Positions 26,975 through 34,292 are shown, numbered from the stretch's first letter. The stretch: DNA of 64,000 nt from Bartonella ancashensis (GCF_001281405.1 NZ_CP010401.1:706001-770000), one strand, 5' to 3'. Notes: generated from the sequence alone by a model not told the origin. Program-made: numbers and translations.

Positions 26975-26988
26975 ACTATAATTATAGT
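26975..26988. promoter_or_regulatory. Candidate S24 repressor operator
   Basis: ACTATAATTATAGT is a perfect 14-bp palindrome 60 bases upstream of the S24 start codon; its core recurs at 26231-26241. Confidence 0.5.
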
Positions 26989-27067
26989 ATTTAGTAAAGG
27001 AAAGGTTACTATCTTTAAAGCTGAATATTAAAATTTAATACAGAAACTTAACGACTATTTTTACAAC

Positions 27068-27088
27068 GCTAATTATAACATAATTAGC
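27068..27088. promoter_or_regulatory. Second dyad in the S24 control region
   Basis: GCTAATTAT and ATAATTAGC are perfect inverted arms around AAC. Related in sequence to the TATAATTATA sites. Confidence 0.45.
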
Positions 27089-27339
27089 TCATCTATAAAA
27101 ACAAAAACATGTATAACTTACTGAAAATAATAATTATTTATACATATTTATAAAATATTTTTGCTCGTTTCTGTTGTAAACTTTTATTCAATTTTTTGTT
27201 CATTGAGTTGTTGAATATCGAACTTTTTTGTGCGACACTAACTATCTAAAGACTTAGGGGAGTGAATGAAAAGAGAGGCACTGCTTAGAGAGAAGCCTTA
27301 GGTTTAGCACTGCGGAGCTATCTTATACGTAATTTACCT

Positions 27340-27615
27340 TTGCCTACACCACAAAAGTATAAAGGTCTCGTAGCGATAACGGTAGATGCATGGAACGCCC
27401 TTAAATTAGCAGTGATAGAAGCTTTTAATGAAGCTGATATCACAAAAACAGAATTGGCTAACCGTCTTGGAAAAAAAGAAACAGAAGCGCGACGTATCCT
27501 CGATCCAAACTATCCAACTAAACTTCAAACGCTAGAACAAGCATTAGCTATTCTCGGCAAACAAGTGATTATTTCAATTAAAACTGTATCTGCTTCTATG
27601 AGGAAGCCCATTTGA
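27340..27615 (+). pseudogene. HicB-type antitoxin, C-terminal part only
   Basis: Upstream of a TTG at 27340 the same frame reads REALGLALRSYL back to a stop at 27286, which resembles the middle of HicB antitoxins. The frame continues with TKTELANRLGKKETEARRIL and LEQALAILGKQVIISI, the XRE-type DNA-binding tail of that family. The N-terminal RNase-H-like half and a HicA partner are absent. No ribosome site is visible, so it is most likely a 5'-truncated relic, though a short HTH protein cannot be excluded. Confidence 0.5.
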
Positions 27616-27783
27616 AGGATCTTATCTCCTATGAAATAAGGCAACACACACTCTACGTCACAATCGTCAACCAAATAATGTCGTTTTTATGTTCTAATTT
27701 TATATTTTTTAAAAAGCAATTGAATTCTACATTACTTTTTACGTATACTTAGCAAATATGTTTATAGTACAAAGGATTTTTCT

Positions 27784-28035
27784 ATGCCTTCATTAACTGT
27801 TACAGCAAAAGGACAAGGCACACTGAAGCGGGATTTACTACAGCATCTTGGGATTAAACCAGGGGAACGGATCAACTTTGATAAGTTGCCTGGTGGTGAA
27901 CTTCGCATAAAGGCAGCACAACCTGTTGGCACAATTGATAATTTCATCGGACGATTTGCTGGTAAGGTAAAAAAACCACTGACCCTTGAAGAAATGAATG
28001 AAATTGCTGCTTCTGGTTGGGCAGGTGAGAAATGA
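27784..28035 (+). CDS. vapB: AbrB/MazE-fold antitoxin (VapB-type)
   Basis: 83 residues. SLTVTAKGQGTLKRDLLQHL and GIKPGERINF form the swapped-hairpin AbrB DNA-binding fold (residues 3-40), followed by a toxin-binding tail ending in TLEEMNEIAASGWAGE. The AAAGGA site precedes the ATG. It overlaps the PIN toxin gene by 4 bases, the usual antitoxin-first arrangement; it should neutralise the toxin and repress the operon. Confidence 0.87.
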   Translation: MPSLTVTAKGQGTLKRDLLQHLGIKPGERINFDKLPGGELRIKAAQPVGTIDNFIGRFAGKVKKPLTLEEMNEIAASGWAGEK

Positions 28036-28430
28036 AGATTTCTGTAGATACAAACGTTCTAGTCCGTGCTGTTTTACAAGACGATAAAAAGCAGGGCAAG
28101 GTGGCAAGCAAGATCTTAAAAGAAGCTTCGCTAATAGCTATTTCTTTGCCTTGTCTATGTGAACTTGTTTGGATACTACGCCGAGGTGCAAAATTATCAA
28201 AAGAAGATGTAGCTGCGATGTTACGTGATCTGCTAACAACCAATAATATCGTAATGAATCGACCCGCTGTTGAAGCAGGAATTGCCATCCTTGAAGCGGG
28301 TGGAGATTTTGCTGATGGGATCATGGCCTATGAAGGTAATTGGCTAGGCGGTGAAACTTTTGTTTCATTTGATAAACAAGCGATCGACCTGTTAACGCAA
28401 AAAGGGCAGGTTGCAAAACTCCTGTCCTAA
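28032..28430 (+). CDS. vapC: PIN-domain ribonuclease toxin VapC
   Basis: 132 residues. Acidic PIN residues are in place: D6 in VDTNVL, E44 in LCELVW, D92/D95 in GGDFADG and D114 in SFDKQA. Such toxins cleave tRNA or rRNA when freed from the antitoxin. The start overlaps the antitoxin stop (ATGA), so the pair is translationally coupled. All catalytic residues present, so the module looks functional. Confidence 0.9.
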   Translation: MKISVDTNVLVRAVLQDDKKQGKVASKILKEASLIAISLPCLCELVWILRRGAKLSKEDVAAMLRDLLTTNNIVMNRPAVEAGIAILEAGGDFADGIMAYEGNWLGGETFVSFDKQAIDLLTQKGQVAKLLS

Positions 28431-28594
28431 CGAATAAGCTAAGGCCGCGGCGCTACCATTGGATGGCTTTTGTTTTTCCTTTATGCGGTCCTTAATCAAT
28501 GGAGCGGCAACAATAGTCAAAAATTGAACTCTAATGATAGAATTAGTATAATAATCCTCTATCTTAATAAAGACAGTATAAGGATGTGTTTGCT

Positions 28595-28900
28595 ATGAAT
28601 AAAAAACCCCCAAAAAGCTATATGAGCGAGGAAGAACGCGAAAAATTGAGAGCAAGGGGTATCTCTCAAAATAACATTTATGTTTTTGAATCACGAGCAG
28701 CCGATAAAGCCAATGACGACAAGACCTCTTGGGAATGGCTAGCTATGGCGGAACTTCCAGCCCCTGCGCTTTTAGGTCTTAAAAAAAGATGTGGTGCACA
28801 ATTCATTCGTGATATGGGCTTTCCAACCAGAAGGGCTGATGCTGAATATGGACAAGATTGGCTTGATAGAGATATAATTATAGCGAGCGTTCCCTTTTGA
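28595..28900 (+). CDS. Hypothetical protein, first gene of a coupled pair
   Basis: 101 residues from the ATG at 28595 (AAGGA 10 bases upstream; a GTG at 28586 is too close to the site). SYMSEEEREKLRARGISQNN and LIGLKKRC-like segments then DAEYGQDWLDRD. No family recognised. Its stop overlaps the start of the next gene by 4 bases. Size and coupling resemble a toxin-antitoxin pair, which is only a guess from the neighbourhood. Confidence 0.55.
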   Translation: MNKKPPKSYMSEEEREKLRARGISQNNIYVFESRAADKANDDKTSWEWLAMAELPAPALLGLKKRCGAQFIRDMGFPTRRADAEYGQDWLDRDIIIASVPF

Positions 28901-29445
28901 TTGGAAAATTAGCTAAATTCATAGCCCAAGAATATATGTTAATGGAAGCAAATGCTGAGACTTTCGAAGTCAAAGCGTTACACGAGTTGCGGACTGATTT
29001 CTATAATCATGTTTTATCGATTGGGCAGAGTGGCGATTTGTCGTTAATTCTTGAAGCGGAATATAACATTGTTGTAGAGGATTTGAAGCGACATGCTAAC
29101 AGTCCAGGAATGATTAGTAGCCTGGAAACGGCATTAATTGAGATAAACTCTATCAAAAAGCACATGAAAATTGTTGTAGACCCTGTAAAATATCAGATAA
29201 TTAATGAAGCTTATGAGTTTTCGAAAAATCGAAAAAAAGGGCTACCTTATGACGAAGCGCGCCAAACACTAGCATCGCATTATACGCGATTAAACAATTT
29301 GGATAAGGCTCGTCTGACGATAGAAGAAAAATCTGTTATCGATGCACGCAAAAGAAATATGAAAATAGGTCGTCAGCTCTATGAGCAAATGCAAGCAAAA
29401 ATTCTTGGTGTAGACCTTCCACATGAAAAAGATGTATCGCTGTAA
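28897..29445 (+). CDS. Hypothetical protein, second gene of a coupled pair
   Basis: 182 residues, TTG start overlapping the previous stop (TTGA). Almost entirely helical and charged; includes EVKALHELRTDFYNHVLSIG and KGLPYDEARQTLASHYTRLN. No recognised domain. Possibly partner of the 101-residue protein upstream. Confidence 0.5.
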   Translation: MIGKLAKFIAQEYMLMEANAETFEVKALHELRTDFYNHVLSIGQSGDLSLILEAEYNIVVEDLKRHANSPGMISSLETALIEINSIKKHMKIVVDPVKYQIINEAYEFSKNRKKGLPYDEARQTLASHYTRLNNLDKARLTIEEKSVIDARKRNMKIGRQLYEQMQAKILGVDLPHEKDVSL

Positions 29446-29498
29446 GAGCGTTTTGAATTAGCAAATGAAATAACAGGCATTTAATTTCTCGTTATATA

Positions 29499-29550
29499 TG
29501 GTACTAAAAGATACTATACTATATAGTACTATACTGTACTATTTGGTACT
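29499..29550. repeat. TACTATA/GTACT-rich repeat tract
   Basis: Within about 50 bases the words GGTACT, TACTATA, AGTACT and TGTACT recur with small spacing, making overlapping dyads such as TACTATATAGTA. The frame through it is not a gene. Function unknown; could be a regulator-binding or decayed replication-type tract. Confidence 0.35.
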
Positions 29551-29738
29551 GCGTTCTTATATCATCCCAAGCACAAGAATTTATAAGATGGAGAAGTTTC
29601 TTCTGACCTTTTTACCAAAAAGAAGAGAGACCCATTATCTAGGTCAAACATGTCTCGATATGTTCAACAGAATTTTGAATATATTTTATATATGACAAAT
29701 GAAGAGAATTCTTGCTGCCTTCAAGATAATAAGGCGTT

Positions 29739-30071
29739 TTAAGTCAGCAACGTTGATAGCTTTGCTAAAACTTCATCCATAATCACAGAGGAGACGGTTT
29801 CCATTCTTTTTCCGTTGCGTGTTCCTATATCCAAGGCCCGGGGTTGATCACAGCGTATAATACCCGTTGTACGCAATCCACTTCCCATTAATGAAACAGC
29901 AAAACCTGCTGTTCTAGCGAAGTTCCCTCCACTTGTAATCGGTAAAACAATTGGTGTCTTTGTGACATGATTAAACGCCTCAGGTGATACAATCAATACT
30001 GGACGCATTCCTTTTCGCTCATAACCAGACGTTGGATCAAGCGAAACAAACCAGATCTCACCTCGTTTCAT
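29739..30071 (-). CDS. mazF: MazF-type endoribonuclease toxin
   Basis: 110 residues. RGEIWFVSLDPTSGYERKGM, RPVLIVSPEAFN, TPIVLPITSGG and CDQPRALDI are the MazF/PemK beta-barrel signature with the conserved RP and PIT motifs. It cleaves mRNA at short sequences. It follows the MazE-type antitoxin gene with a 1-base overlap at 30071. Full length. Confidence 0.9.
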   Translation of the reverse strand: MKRGEIWFVSLDPTSGYERKGMRPVLIVSPEAFNHVTKTPIVLPITSGGNFARTAGFAVSLMGSGLRTTGIIRCDQPRALDIGTRNGKRMETVSSVIMDEVLAKLSTLLT

Positions 30072-30334
30072 TACAACAGCTCTCTACCAATAGGCTGAGA
30101 ATTAAGCCATTGCATCTCTTCATCATCGAAATCCGCTAAAGGATCACATTGAGCTAATAGCTCATCAAGAGTATAATTTGGATGGGTTTGTGGCTGCACA
30201 ATCAAACGGCCATTATCAATGGCTAAATCTACTTCGGTATTTTCAACCAGGTTGAGGACATCAAGCAATGCAGGCGGTATTGAAAGCATTACTGAGCCTC
30301 CAACTTTACGTAACTTTGTTGTATGCATCATCAT
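30071..30334 (-). CDS. mazE: MazE-type antitoxin
   Basis: 87 residues. TTKLRKVGGSVMLSIPPALL forms the AbrB-like DNA-binding fold; the acidic tail (YTLDELLAQCDPLADFDDEE) is the toxin-wrapping part. It precedes mazF with overlapping stop/start. A 16-bp perfect palindrome 14 bases upstream is a likely autoregulatory operator. Starts at one of three consecutive in-frame ATG codons. Confidence 0.88.
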   Translation of the reverse strand: MMMHTTKLRKVGGSVMLSIPPALLDVLNLVENTEVDLAIDNGRLIVQPQTHPNYTLDELLAQCDPLADFDDEEMQWLNSQPIGRELL

Positions 30335-30347
30335 CTTCCTTTAAATA

Positions 30348-30363
30348 TTATATAATTATATAA
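30348..30363. promoter_or_regulatory. mazEF operator candidate
   Basis: TTATATAATTATATAA is a perfect 16-bp palindrome directly upstream of the mazE start (30334, minus strand), where MazE-MazF autorepression sites are expected. Confidence 0.5.
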
Positions 30364-30404
30364 CATTTAAAATCCCTTAATCAATGTTTTTCAAAATGAG
30401 TGGG

Positions 30405-30704
30405 CTAAGGTCTTAGTATCGCCATTGGATGGCCTCGCCAAGCAGGCAGAAGAATATCTTTTGTGACCATCACATTGAAATTATAGCCTGGGCGAATGAT
30501 AATCGTCGGCTGAATATTTAAATTGCGACGAGTCATTTCAATTCCAACATCGCCCCATTGTCTACCAAGCTCTGCAGCTAACATTTCTTTTGCTGTTGCT
30601 GCATTACTGTTGATATTGCCTGAGGTATTCGTATTCTGTGCTGGAGCTTGAAAAGATGTATTTGAATTGAGTGTCAGAGGAAAAAATGCTCGATCAAATA
30701 ACAA
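30405..30704 (-). pseudogene. trbI: C-terminal fragment of a TrbI/VirB10-type conjugation protein
   Basis: The last 75 residues (ATAKEMLAAELGRQWGDVGI, then RRNLNIQPTIIIRPGYNFNV and MVTKDILLPAW) match the end of TrbI/VirB10, the inner/outer-membrane channel protein of type IV secretion. The first 400 or so residues expected are missing and no other trb/vir gene is nearby. It is therefore a scrap, and suggests that a conjugative plasmid once recombined with this element. Confidence 0.6.
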
Positions 30705-30973
30705 AAAAATCCTCTAGGTTAACGCAAGCGCGTTTAGCACGTGGTTTTAGAAGTGCTAAAGAAGCTTGCAGAGTATTTTGGATGGAACTACTCCAGTTAT
30801 ATCCAGCATGAACAAGGAGTTAGAGGAATATCACGCGCATTTGCGAAATATGCAAAAGCATTTAAGGTTAGTGAAGGATGGTTATTAACTATAGCCCCTC
30901 CTTCCCAATTTCTACTGTTGAACAAACTATTGATGAGAAGATTATTGATCTTTTAAAAAAACAAATCGGCTAG
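30686..30973 (+). pseudogene. XRE-family regulator with two frameshifts
   Basis: ATG at 30686 has AGAGGA upstream and reads TKKSSRLTQARLARGFRSAK, the start of a phage repressor helix-turn-helix. The sense then continues in another frame with EYFGWNYSSYIQHEQGVRG and KYAKAFKVSEGWLLT (30765-30900), and in a third frame with ISTVEQTIDEKIIDLLKK up to a stop at 30973. Three frames are thus needed to restore one ordinary HTH protein. It overlaps the trbI fragment on the opposite strand. Confidence 0.65.
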
Positions 30974-31114
30974 ATAAAGAAATAATTCTTCTTCTTTTAA
31001 ATCACTTACATCTTGAAAATAAAAAATAAAATCTTTCTTCTGCTCATCGCTAAATGTAGAAATTAACCGCATTATTCTACTGTCTAATTCTGTATCGCTC
31101 TTATTTTTATGCAT
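30953..31114 (-). CDS. Small hypothetical acidic/helical protein
   Basis: 53 residues, HKNKSDTELDSRIMRLISTF then SDEQKKDFIFYFQDV and KEEELFLYLADLFF. A GAGGGGAG sequence lies about 12 bases upstream of the ATG at 31114. It resembles the helical tail of the XRE protein at 23079 in style (amphipathic, ending near acidic residues). Composition is protein-like, but no family is recognised. Its 3' end overlaps the XRE relic. Confidence 0.45.
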   Translation of the reverse strand: MHKNKSDTELDSRIMRLISTFSDEQKKDFIFYFQDVSDLKEEELFLYLADLFF

Positions 31115-31149
31115 AACTATTTTTTTCTCCCCTCTGCTAAAAATAGCTA

Positions 31150-31194
31150 ATTGATATTCCTTTCACTCTGAAGGATAAGGTTTTGCAGTGATCT
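31150..31194 (-). repeat. Family R repeat, reverse copy
   Basis: On the minus strand: CACTGCAAAACCTTATCCTT, then AGAGTGAAAGGAATATCAATTAG in parts. Same order of blocks as other family R copies, in the spacer before ssb. Confidence 0.45.
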
Positions 31195-31374
31195 GAATAT
31201 AGCTGATCAAAATTCGGCTTAGCTTATCCGTTTCACAATAAATCTTGCTATTCAGACAAATAAAATGTCAATTCGTCTAATTTTAAAAATTTTCTCATTG
31301 ATTCATTCAAAATTTCAATCAACGGCGCGTTTTTTCCTCTAAAAAAGAGTAACATAAAGGGTGGGGCTATCAGT

Positions 31375-31821
31375 ATGTTTAATAAAGTCATTTTAATTGG
31401 TTACCTTGGTGCTGATCCAGAAAGTAGAAGAATGGCTTCTGGGGCCGAGGTGGTCAATTTTCGTATCGCTACCTCACAGAGTTATACCGATAAAACGACC
31501 AATCAGCGAGTAGATAAAACTGAATGGCATTCCGTTGTGATTTTCAATCCGCACCTTGCAAAAATTGCCCTTCAATATCTTATTAAAGGAAGTAAAGTTT
31601 ACATCGAAGGACAACTCCAAACACGGAAATGGCAAGATAAAAATGGTGGGGAGCATTACACGACAGAGGTGATTTTGCCGCAGTTTAAGGGAGAGTTGTA
31701 TCTCCTGGATTCAAAGAAGAATTTTGTCAGTGATGGTCCATCTTCACAGTCTAATACGCTGTCACAAAATTATGCCATAGCTTCAGGATCCGCTAATCTC
31801 GATGACAGTATTCCATTCTAA
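31375..31821 (+). CDS. ssb: Single-stranded DNA-binding protein
   Basis: 148 residues. OB-fold residues 1-108 (FNKVILIGYLGADPESRRM, EWHSVVIFNP, GSKVYIEGQLQTRKW) and a short tail ending DDSIPF, the usual SSB interaction peptide. Element-encoded copy, distinct from a chromosomal SSB presumed elsewhere. AGGGTGGGG lies upstream. It coats ssDNA during element replication or ERF-mediated annealing. Confidence 0.93.
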   Translation: MFNKVILIGYLGADPESRRMASGAEVVNFRIATSQSYTDKTTNQRVDKTEWHSVVIFNPHLAKIALQYLIKGSKVYIEGQLQTRKWQDKNGGEHYTTEVILPQFKGELYLLDSKKNFVSDGPSSQSNTLSQNYAIASGSANLDDSIPF

Positions 31822-31835
31822 TCAAAAATTGGGAT

Positions 31836-32429
31836 ATGGCGAAGTCAAAAAGAAAAAAGCGTACGAAACGTGCAAGATGCGGGCGTCCGCGGATTGAGGG
31901 ATGTATGAGAGAACCCAATGGCCGTATTTCGCGAGCAAGGAAATCTCGTGAACCAATTGATCAGTTAGCTATTCAAATGCGTATGAAGCACCTGGAGCTC
32001 ACATATGAAGAGGCAAAAAATCCACTGTCTGGTTCCTATATTGGACGGCTTTATTTGTTGGGAGGGAAAGACGGTCTCAGTCAAGAGCAATATGATGTTG
32101 CACAGCAGTATCTTCGAGTAAGAAATAATTACTTTTGTGCTAAAGGTTTTTCTAGCGGATGTTATGACGATGCGATGACTACTCCAGATCAAGAGGGTCT
32201 TGAAGAATGGGTTACAGCAGCAACAGAACAGTTTTTAGCAGTGAAAGAGATTATTGAGGACATGCAAGGTTTGTATCATCAACATAACCTTTATGCTGCA
32301 TTGCAATATCTTGTTGTAGAAGATCAAAGCTTGCCGCATCTCGTTGGTTCATTGCGTATTGTTCTTAATGCGCTTCATCGATATTTTGAATGTTGCAGTA
32401 TAAGATTTATCTCAAAGAGTAAAAATTAA
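31836..32429 (+). CDS. Hypothetical phage protein
   Basis: 197 residues with a very basic N-terminus (AKSKRKKRTKRARCGRPRI). The rest includes PLSGSYIGRLYLLGGKDGLS, EQYDVAQQYLRVRNNYF and VVEDQSLPHLVG, a helical pattern common in Bartonella prophages next to ssb; function unknown. Starts 14 bases after ssb. A deleted partial copy lies at 33118-33375. Confidence 0.6.
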   Translation: MAKSKRKKRTKRARCGRPRIEGCMREPNGRISRARKSREPIDQLAIQMRMKHLELTYEEAKNPLSGSYIGRLYLLGGKDGLSQEQYDVAQQYLRVRNNYFCAKGFSSGCYDDAMTTPDQEGLEEWVTAATEQFLAVKEIIEDMQGLYHQHNLYAALQYLVVEDQSLPHLVGSLRIVLNALHRYFECCSIRFISKSKN

Positions 32430-32431
32430 TA

Positions 32432-32818
32432 ATGAACGAAACGCCACCACCACGTTTAAAACCACGATTAAAATCAGCTCCACGTATTCGGCAAATTTTT
32501 TGGTGTAACTTCCCAAAAGATGCTCAATTACCAGAATTTTGGAAACAACGTCCTGTGTTAGTCGTTTCTAAGACTTCTAAACTCAATGGGTGTGTAACGG
32601 TTTTACCTATAACATCCAAATCACAGCCTGATAACCACGCTGCCTATTTAATAAAATTGCTTCCAAGTATGCAAGCATCATGGGTTATATGTGATTATTT
32701 GACCACAATTGCAGTGAGCCGATTAAGTGCAACTGACCGCATTTGTAGGCTTTCACAAGAAGAGTTTAATAGGGTCATTAGCCTAATGTGGGAATATTTA
32801 CCGCATCCCAATCATTGA
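32432..32818 (+). CDS. PemK/MazF-family toxin without adjacent antitoxin
   Basis: 128 residues. RIRQIFWCNFPKDAQLPEFW, KQRPVLVVS and GCVTVLPITS carry the MazF-fold motifs (RPV, PIT). The N-terminus is extended by about 18 basic residues. The gene starts 2 bases after the hypothetical protein at 31836, which does not look like an antitoxin. So the toxin is either orphan, inactive, or paired with an unrecognised partner (the basic 31836 protein is the only candidate). Confidence 0.75.
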   Translation: MNETPPPRLKPRLKSAPRIRQIFWCNFPKDAQLPEFWKQRPVLVVSKTSKLNGCVTVLPITSKSQPDNHAAYLIKLLPSMQASWVICDYLTTIAVSRLSATDRICRLSQEEFNRVISLMWEYLPHPNH

Positions 32819-33117
32819 CAATTGTGGATAAAAAAAGTATACTTCTTCCTAATTACGGCGCTGAACTGGAAACGGTTGGTGACCGCTCCTCCGTTAGGGG
32901 GGTCAGGTGCGAGGGGGTGGTTTACTGCCTCTTTCGCTTTTTAAGCTTTGCTTAATCCTTTTTCTCTCTTTTAAATTTTCTGCATAAAAGCTTTCTTCTT
33001 TTCATTACTGCAAATCCAAATTTGACTCCACATTATTGAGTTAATACGCTCTGCTTTTAATTGGGAAAAGTTTACAGTACTTAGGATAAGAGATTTCTTC
33101 ATTAACGTTTCCCAAAA
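32819..33117. other. Spacer after the orphan toxin
   Basis: About 300 bases; includes a GC-richer stretch near 32880-32925 with TGACC/GGTCA arms that could form a hairpin. No gene supported. The right part holds a TTTACAG..TTAGGATAAGAG block that recurs near 34165 and 35900. Confidence 0.35.
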
Positions 33118-33129
33118 TTGGGAAGCGTT
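33104..33129. repeat. Antirepressor-type palindrome (spacer copy)
   Basis: AACGTTTCCCAA pairs with TTGGGAAGCGTT around AA, one G-T pair. Same outer arms as the palindromes at 34201 and 35935, with altered inner arms. Confidence 0.5.
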
Positions 33130-33375
33130 ACAAAAACAAGATTTGCGGTTCCCAAATTGATCCTACATATGAATAGGCAAAAAATCCGTTGTCTGGTTTC
33201 TACATTGGACGGTTTTATGTCGGGAGGAAAAGATGGTCTCAGTCAAGAGCAATATGATGCTGCATTGCAATATCTTGTTGTAGAAGATCAAAGCTTGCCG
33301 CATCTTGTTGGTCCATTGCGTATTGTTCTTAACGCACTTCAAAAGCATTTTTATACAAAGCGGCAAAATATATAA
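33118..33375 (+). pseudogene. Deleted partial copy of the 197-residue phage gene
   Basis: From about 33225 the frame reads GGKDGLSQEQYDAALQYLVV and EDQSLPHLVGPLRIVLNAL, nearly identical to two separated parts of the gene at 31836; the middle (about 70 codons) is missing and a stop interrupts the upstream homologous part. Evidently a duplicated and deleted fragment. Confidence 0.6.
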
Positions 33376-33407
33376 TATTAAAGATATTGAAATTAATATC
33401 GATTATG

Positions 33408-33441
33408 TAATATTATAATATTAGACAATTAATATTAATTG
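33408..33441. promoter_or_regulatory. vapBC operator candidates
   Basis: TAATATTATAATATTA (33408-33423) and AATTAATATTAATT (33428-33441) are adjacent perfect palindromes ending 12 bases before the antitoxin start. Autoregulation sites are expected here. Confidence 0.45.
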
Positions 33442-33453
33442 AAAGATCACAAA

Positions 33454-33716
33454 ATGGCTGATGTGCTTTTTGTTCCAAACAAAAATGTTAAAAAATTAGC
33501 TGATGAGGTTAAAAACCTTTATGGCTATAATACCTATACTCAAACAGTTGAAGCAGCTCTGTTAATGTTAAAAGCAGCTAAAAAAAAGAAATTTCTTATC
33601 ATGAAAAGGCTTTAGAATTTCAGCAGCGGACACGAAAATTTTTAGGAAGGGGCTATAAACCTCGTACAGAAGAAGAACGTAAGGCGTTTTTTGATGATTT
33701 GAGCGGAGGTTTTTAA
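33454..33716 (+). CDS. vapB: VapB-type antitoxin requiring a -1 frameshift
   Basis: From ATG 33454 the frame gives ADVLFVPNKNVKKLADEVKN and TQTVEAALLMLKAAKK, then stops at 33615 after 53 residues. The -1 frame continues the family pattern with EISYHEKALEFQQRTRKFLG and ends with FFDDLSGGF at 33716, directly before vapC. The switch falls in an eight-A run whose last bases form A_AAA_AAG (33582-33588) in the zero frame, a canonical -1 slippery site. Full product would be 87 residues. Either the antitoxin is made by frameshifting/slippage or one A was lost. The adjacent toxin is intact. Confidence 0.65.
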
Positions 33717-34139
33717 ATGTTTCTTGATGCCTCAGCTATCCTTGCCATTCTTTTAGGTGAGGAAGAAGCGCCTGTTTTTATTGAAAAAATGGAAAAAGCT
33801 AAAGAAAATTGCACGTCAGCAATTGCGGTTTGGGAGGCTGTAGCAGGTCTTTGTTTTGAAAAAACGACAAAAGGGAAAACAGTTGCACGATCAACAGTTG
33901 TAGAAGCTAAGGCTTTAGTTGATGATTTTATAGACTTTTATAGTGTTAAATTTGTTTCCATTGATAGTTGTGAATATCAAACTGCTCTTCATGCCTATAT
34001 GCATTTTGGTAAAGGTACAGGCAGTAAGGCACGGCTTAATATGGGAGACTGTTTTGCTTATGCTTGTAGCCAGAATTATAAATTGTCACTATTATTTAAA
34101 GGAAATGATTTTATTTACACAGATATTGAACAAGCTTGA
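33717..34139 (+). CDS. vapC: PIN-domain ribonuclease toxin VapC (second module)
   Basis: 140 residues with complete PIN acids: D4 in FLDASAIL, E40 in VWEAVAG, D111 in NMGDCFAYA and D131 in KGNDFIYTD. The ATG at 33717 directly abuts the antitoxin stop (GGAGG 9 bases upstream). Its sister in this window (28032) is only distantly similar. The intact catalytic set means the frame problem of the antitoxin gene matters for cell survival. Confidence 0.9.
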   Translation: MFLDASAILAILLGEEEAPVFIEKMEKAKENCTSAIAVWEAVAGLCFEKTTKGKTVARSTVVEAKALVDDFIDFYSVKFVSIDSCEYQTALHAYMHFGKGTGSKARLNMGDCFAYACSQNYKLSLLFKGNDFIYTDIEQA

Positions 34140-34200
34140 TATTTTTTCTCTGAAGGGAAGAGGTTTACGGTACTCAGGATAAAGGATTCCCTTATTAATT

Positions 34201-34226
34201 AACGTTCGCCAATTTTGGCGAACGTT
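34201..34226. repeat. Perfect 26-bp palindrome, copy A
   Basis: Arms AACGTTCGCCAA and TTGGCGAACGTT around TT. Identical to the palindrome at 35935-35960. Preceded by a TTTACnG..AGGATAA block. Confidence 0.6.
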
Positions 34227-34237
34227 ATAAGATTTGC

Positions 34238-34292
34238 GCTCCCCAAAATCGGGGAGCACAAAAGCTAGAAAAAAGTCAATCCAAATTTGGAT
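34238..34292. repeat. Two further palindromes of the antirepressor type
   Basis: GCTCCCC/GGGGAGC around AAAATC (34238-34257) and ATCCAAATTTGGAT (34279-34292). The second is followed by GCATCTATTTATAAGCAGG, similar to the rha gene stretch after its palindrome at 37413-37428. Confidence 0.5.

Larger units (their letters stand above)
26916..27339. other. Control region upstream of the S24 repressor
   Basis: About 420 very AT-rich bases with two perfect or near-perfect dyads (26975-26988, 27068-27088). The right end carries the remains of a HicB N-terminus. No other gene supported. Confidence 0.4.

Noticed and set aside
29498..29695. 65-codon frame
   Set aside because: Created by the TACTATA repeat tract; no initiation signal and unlikely composition.
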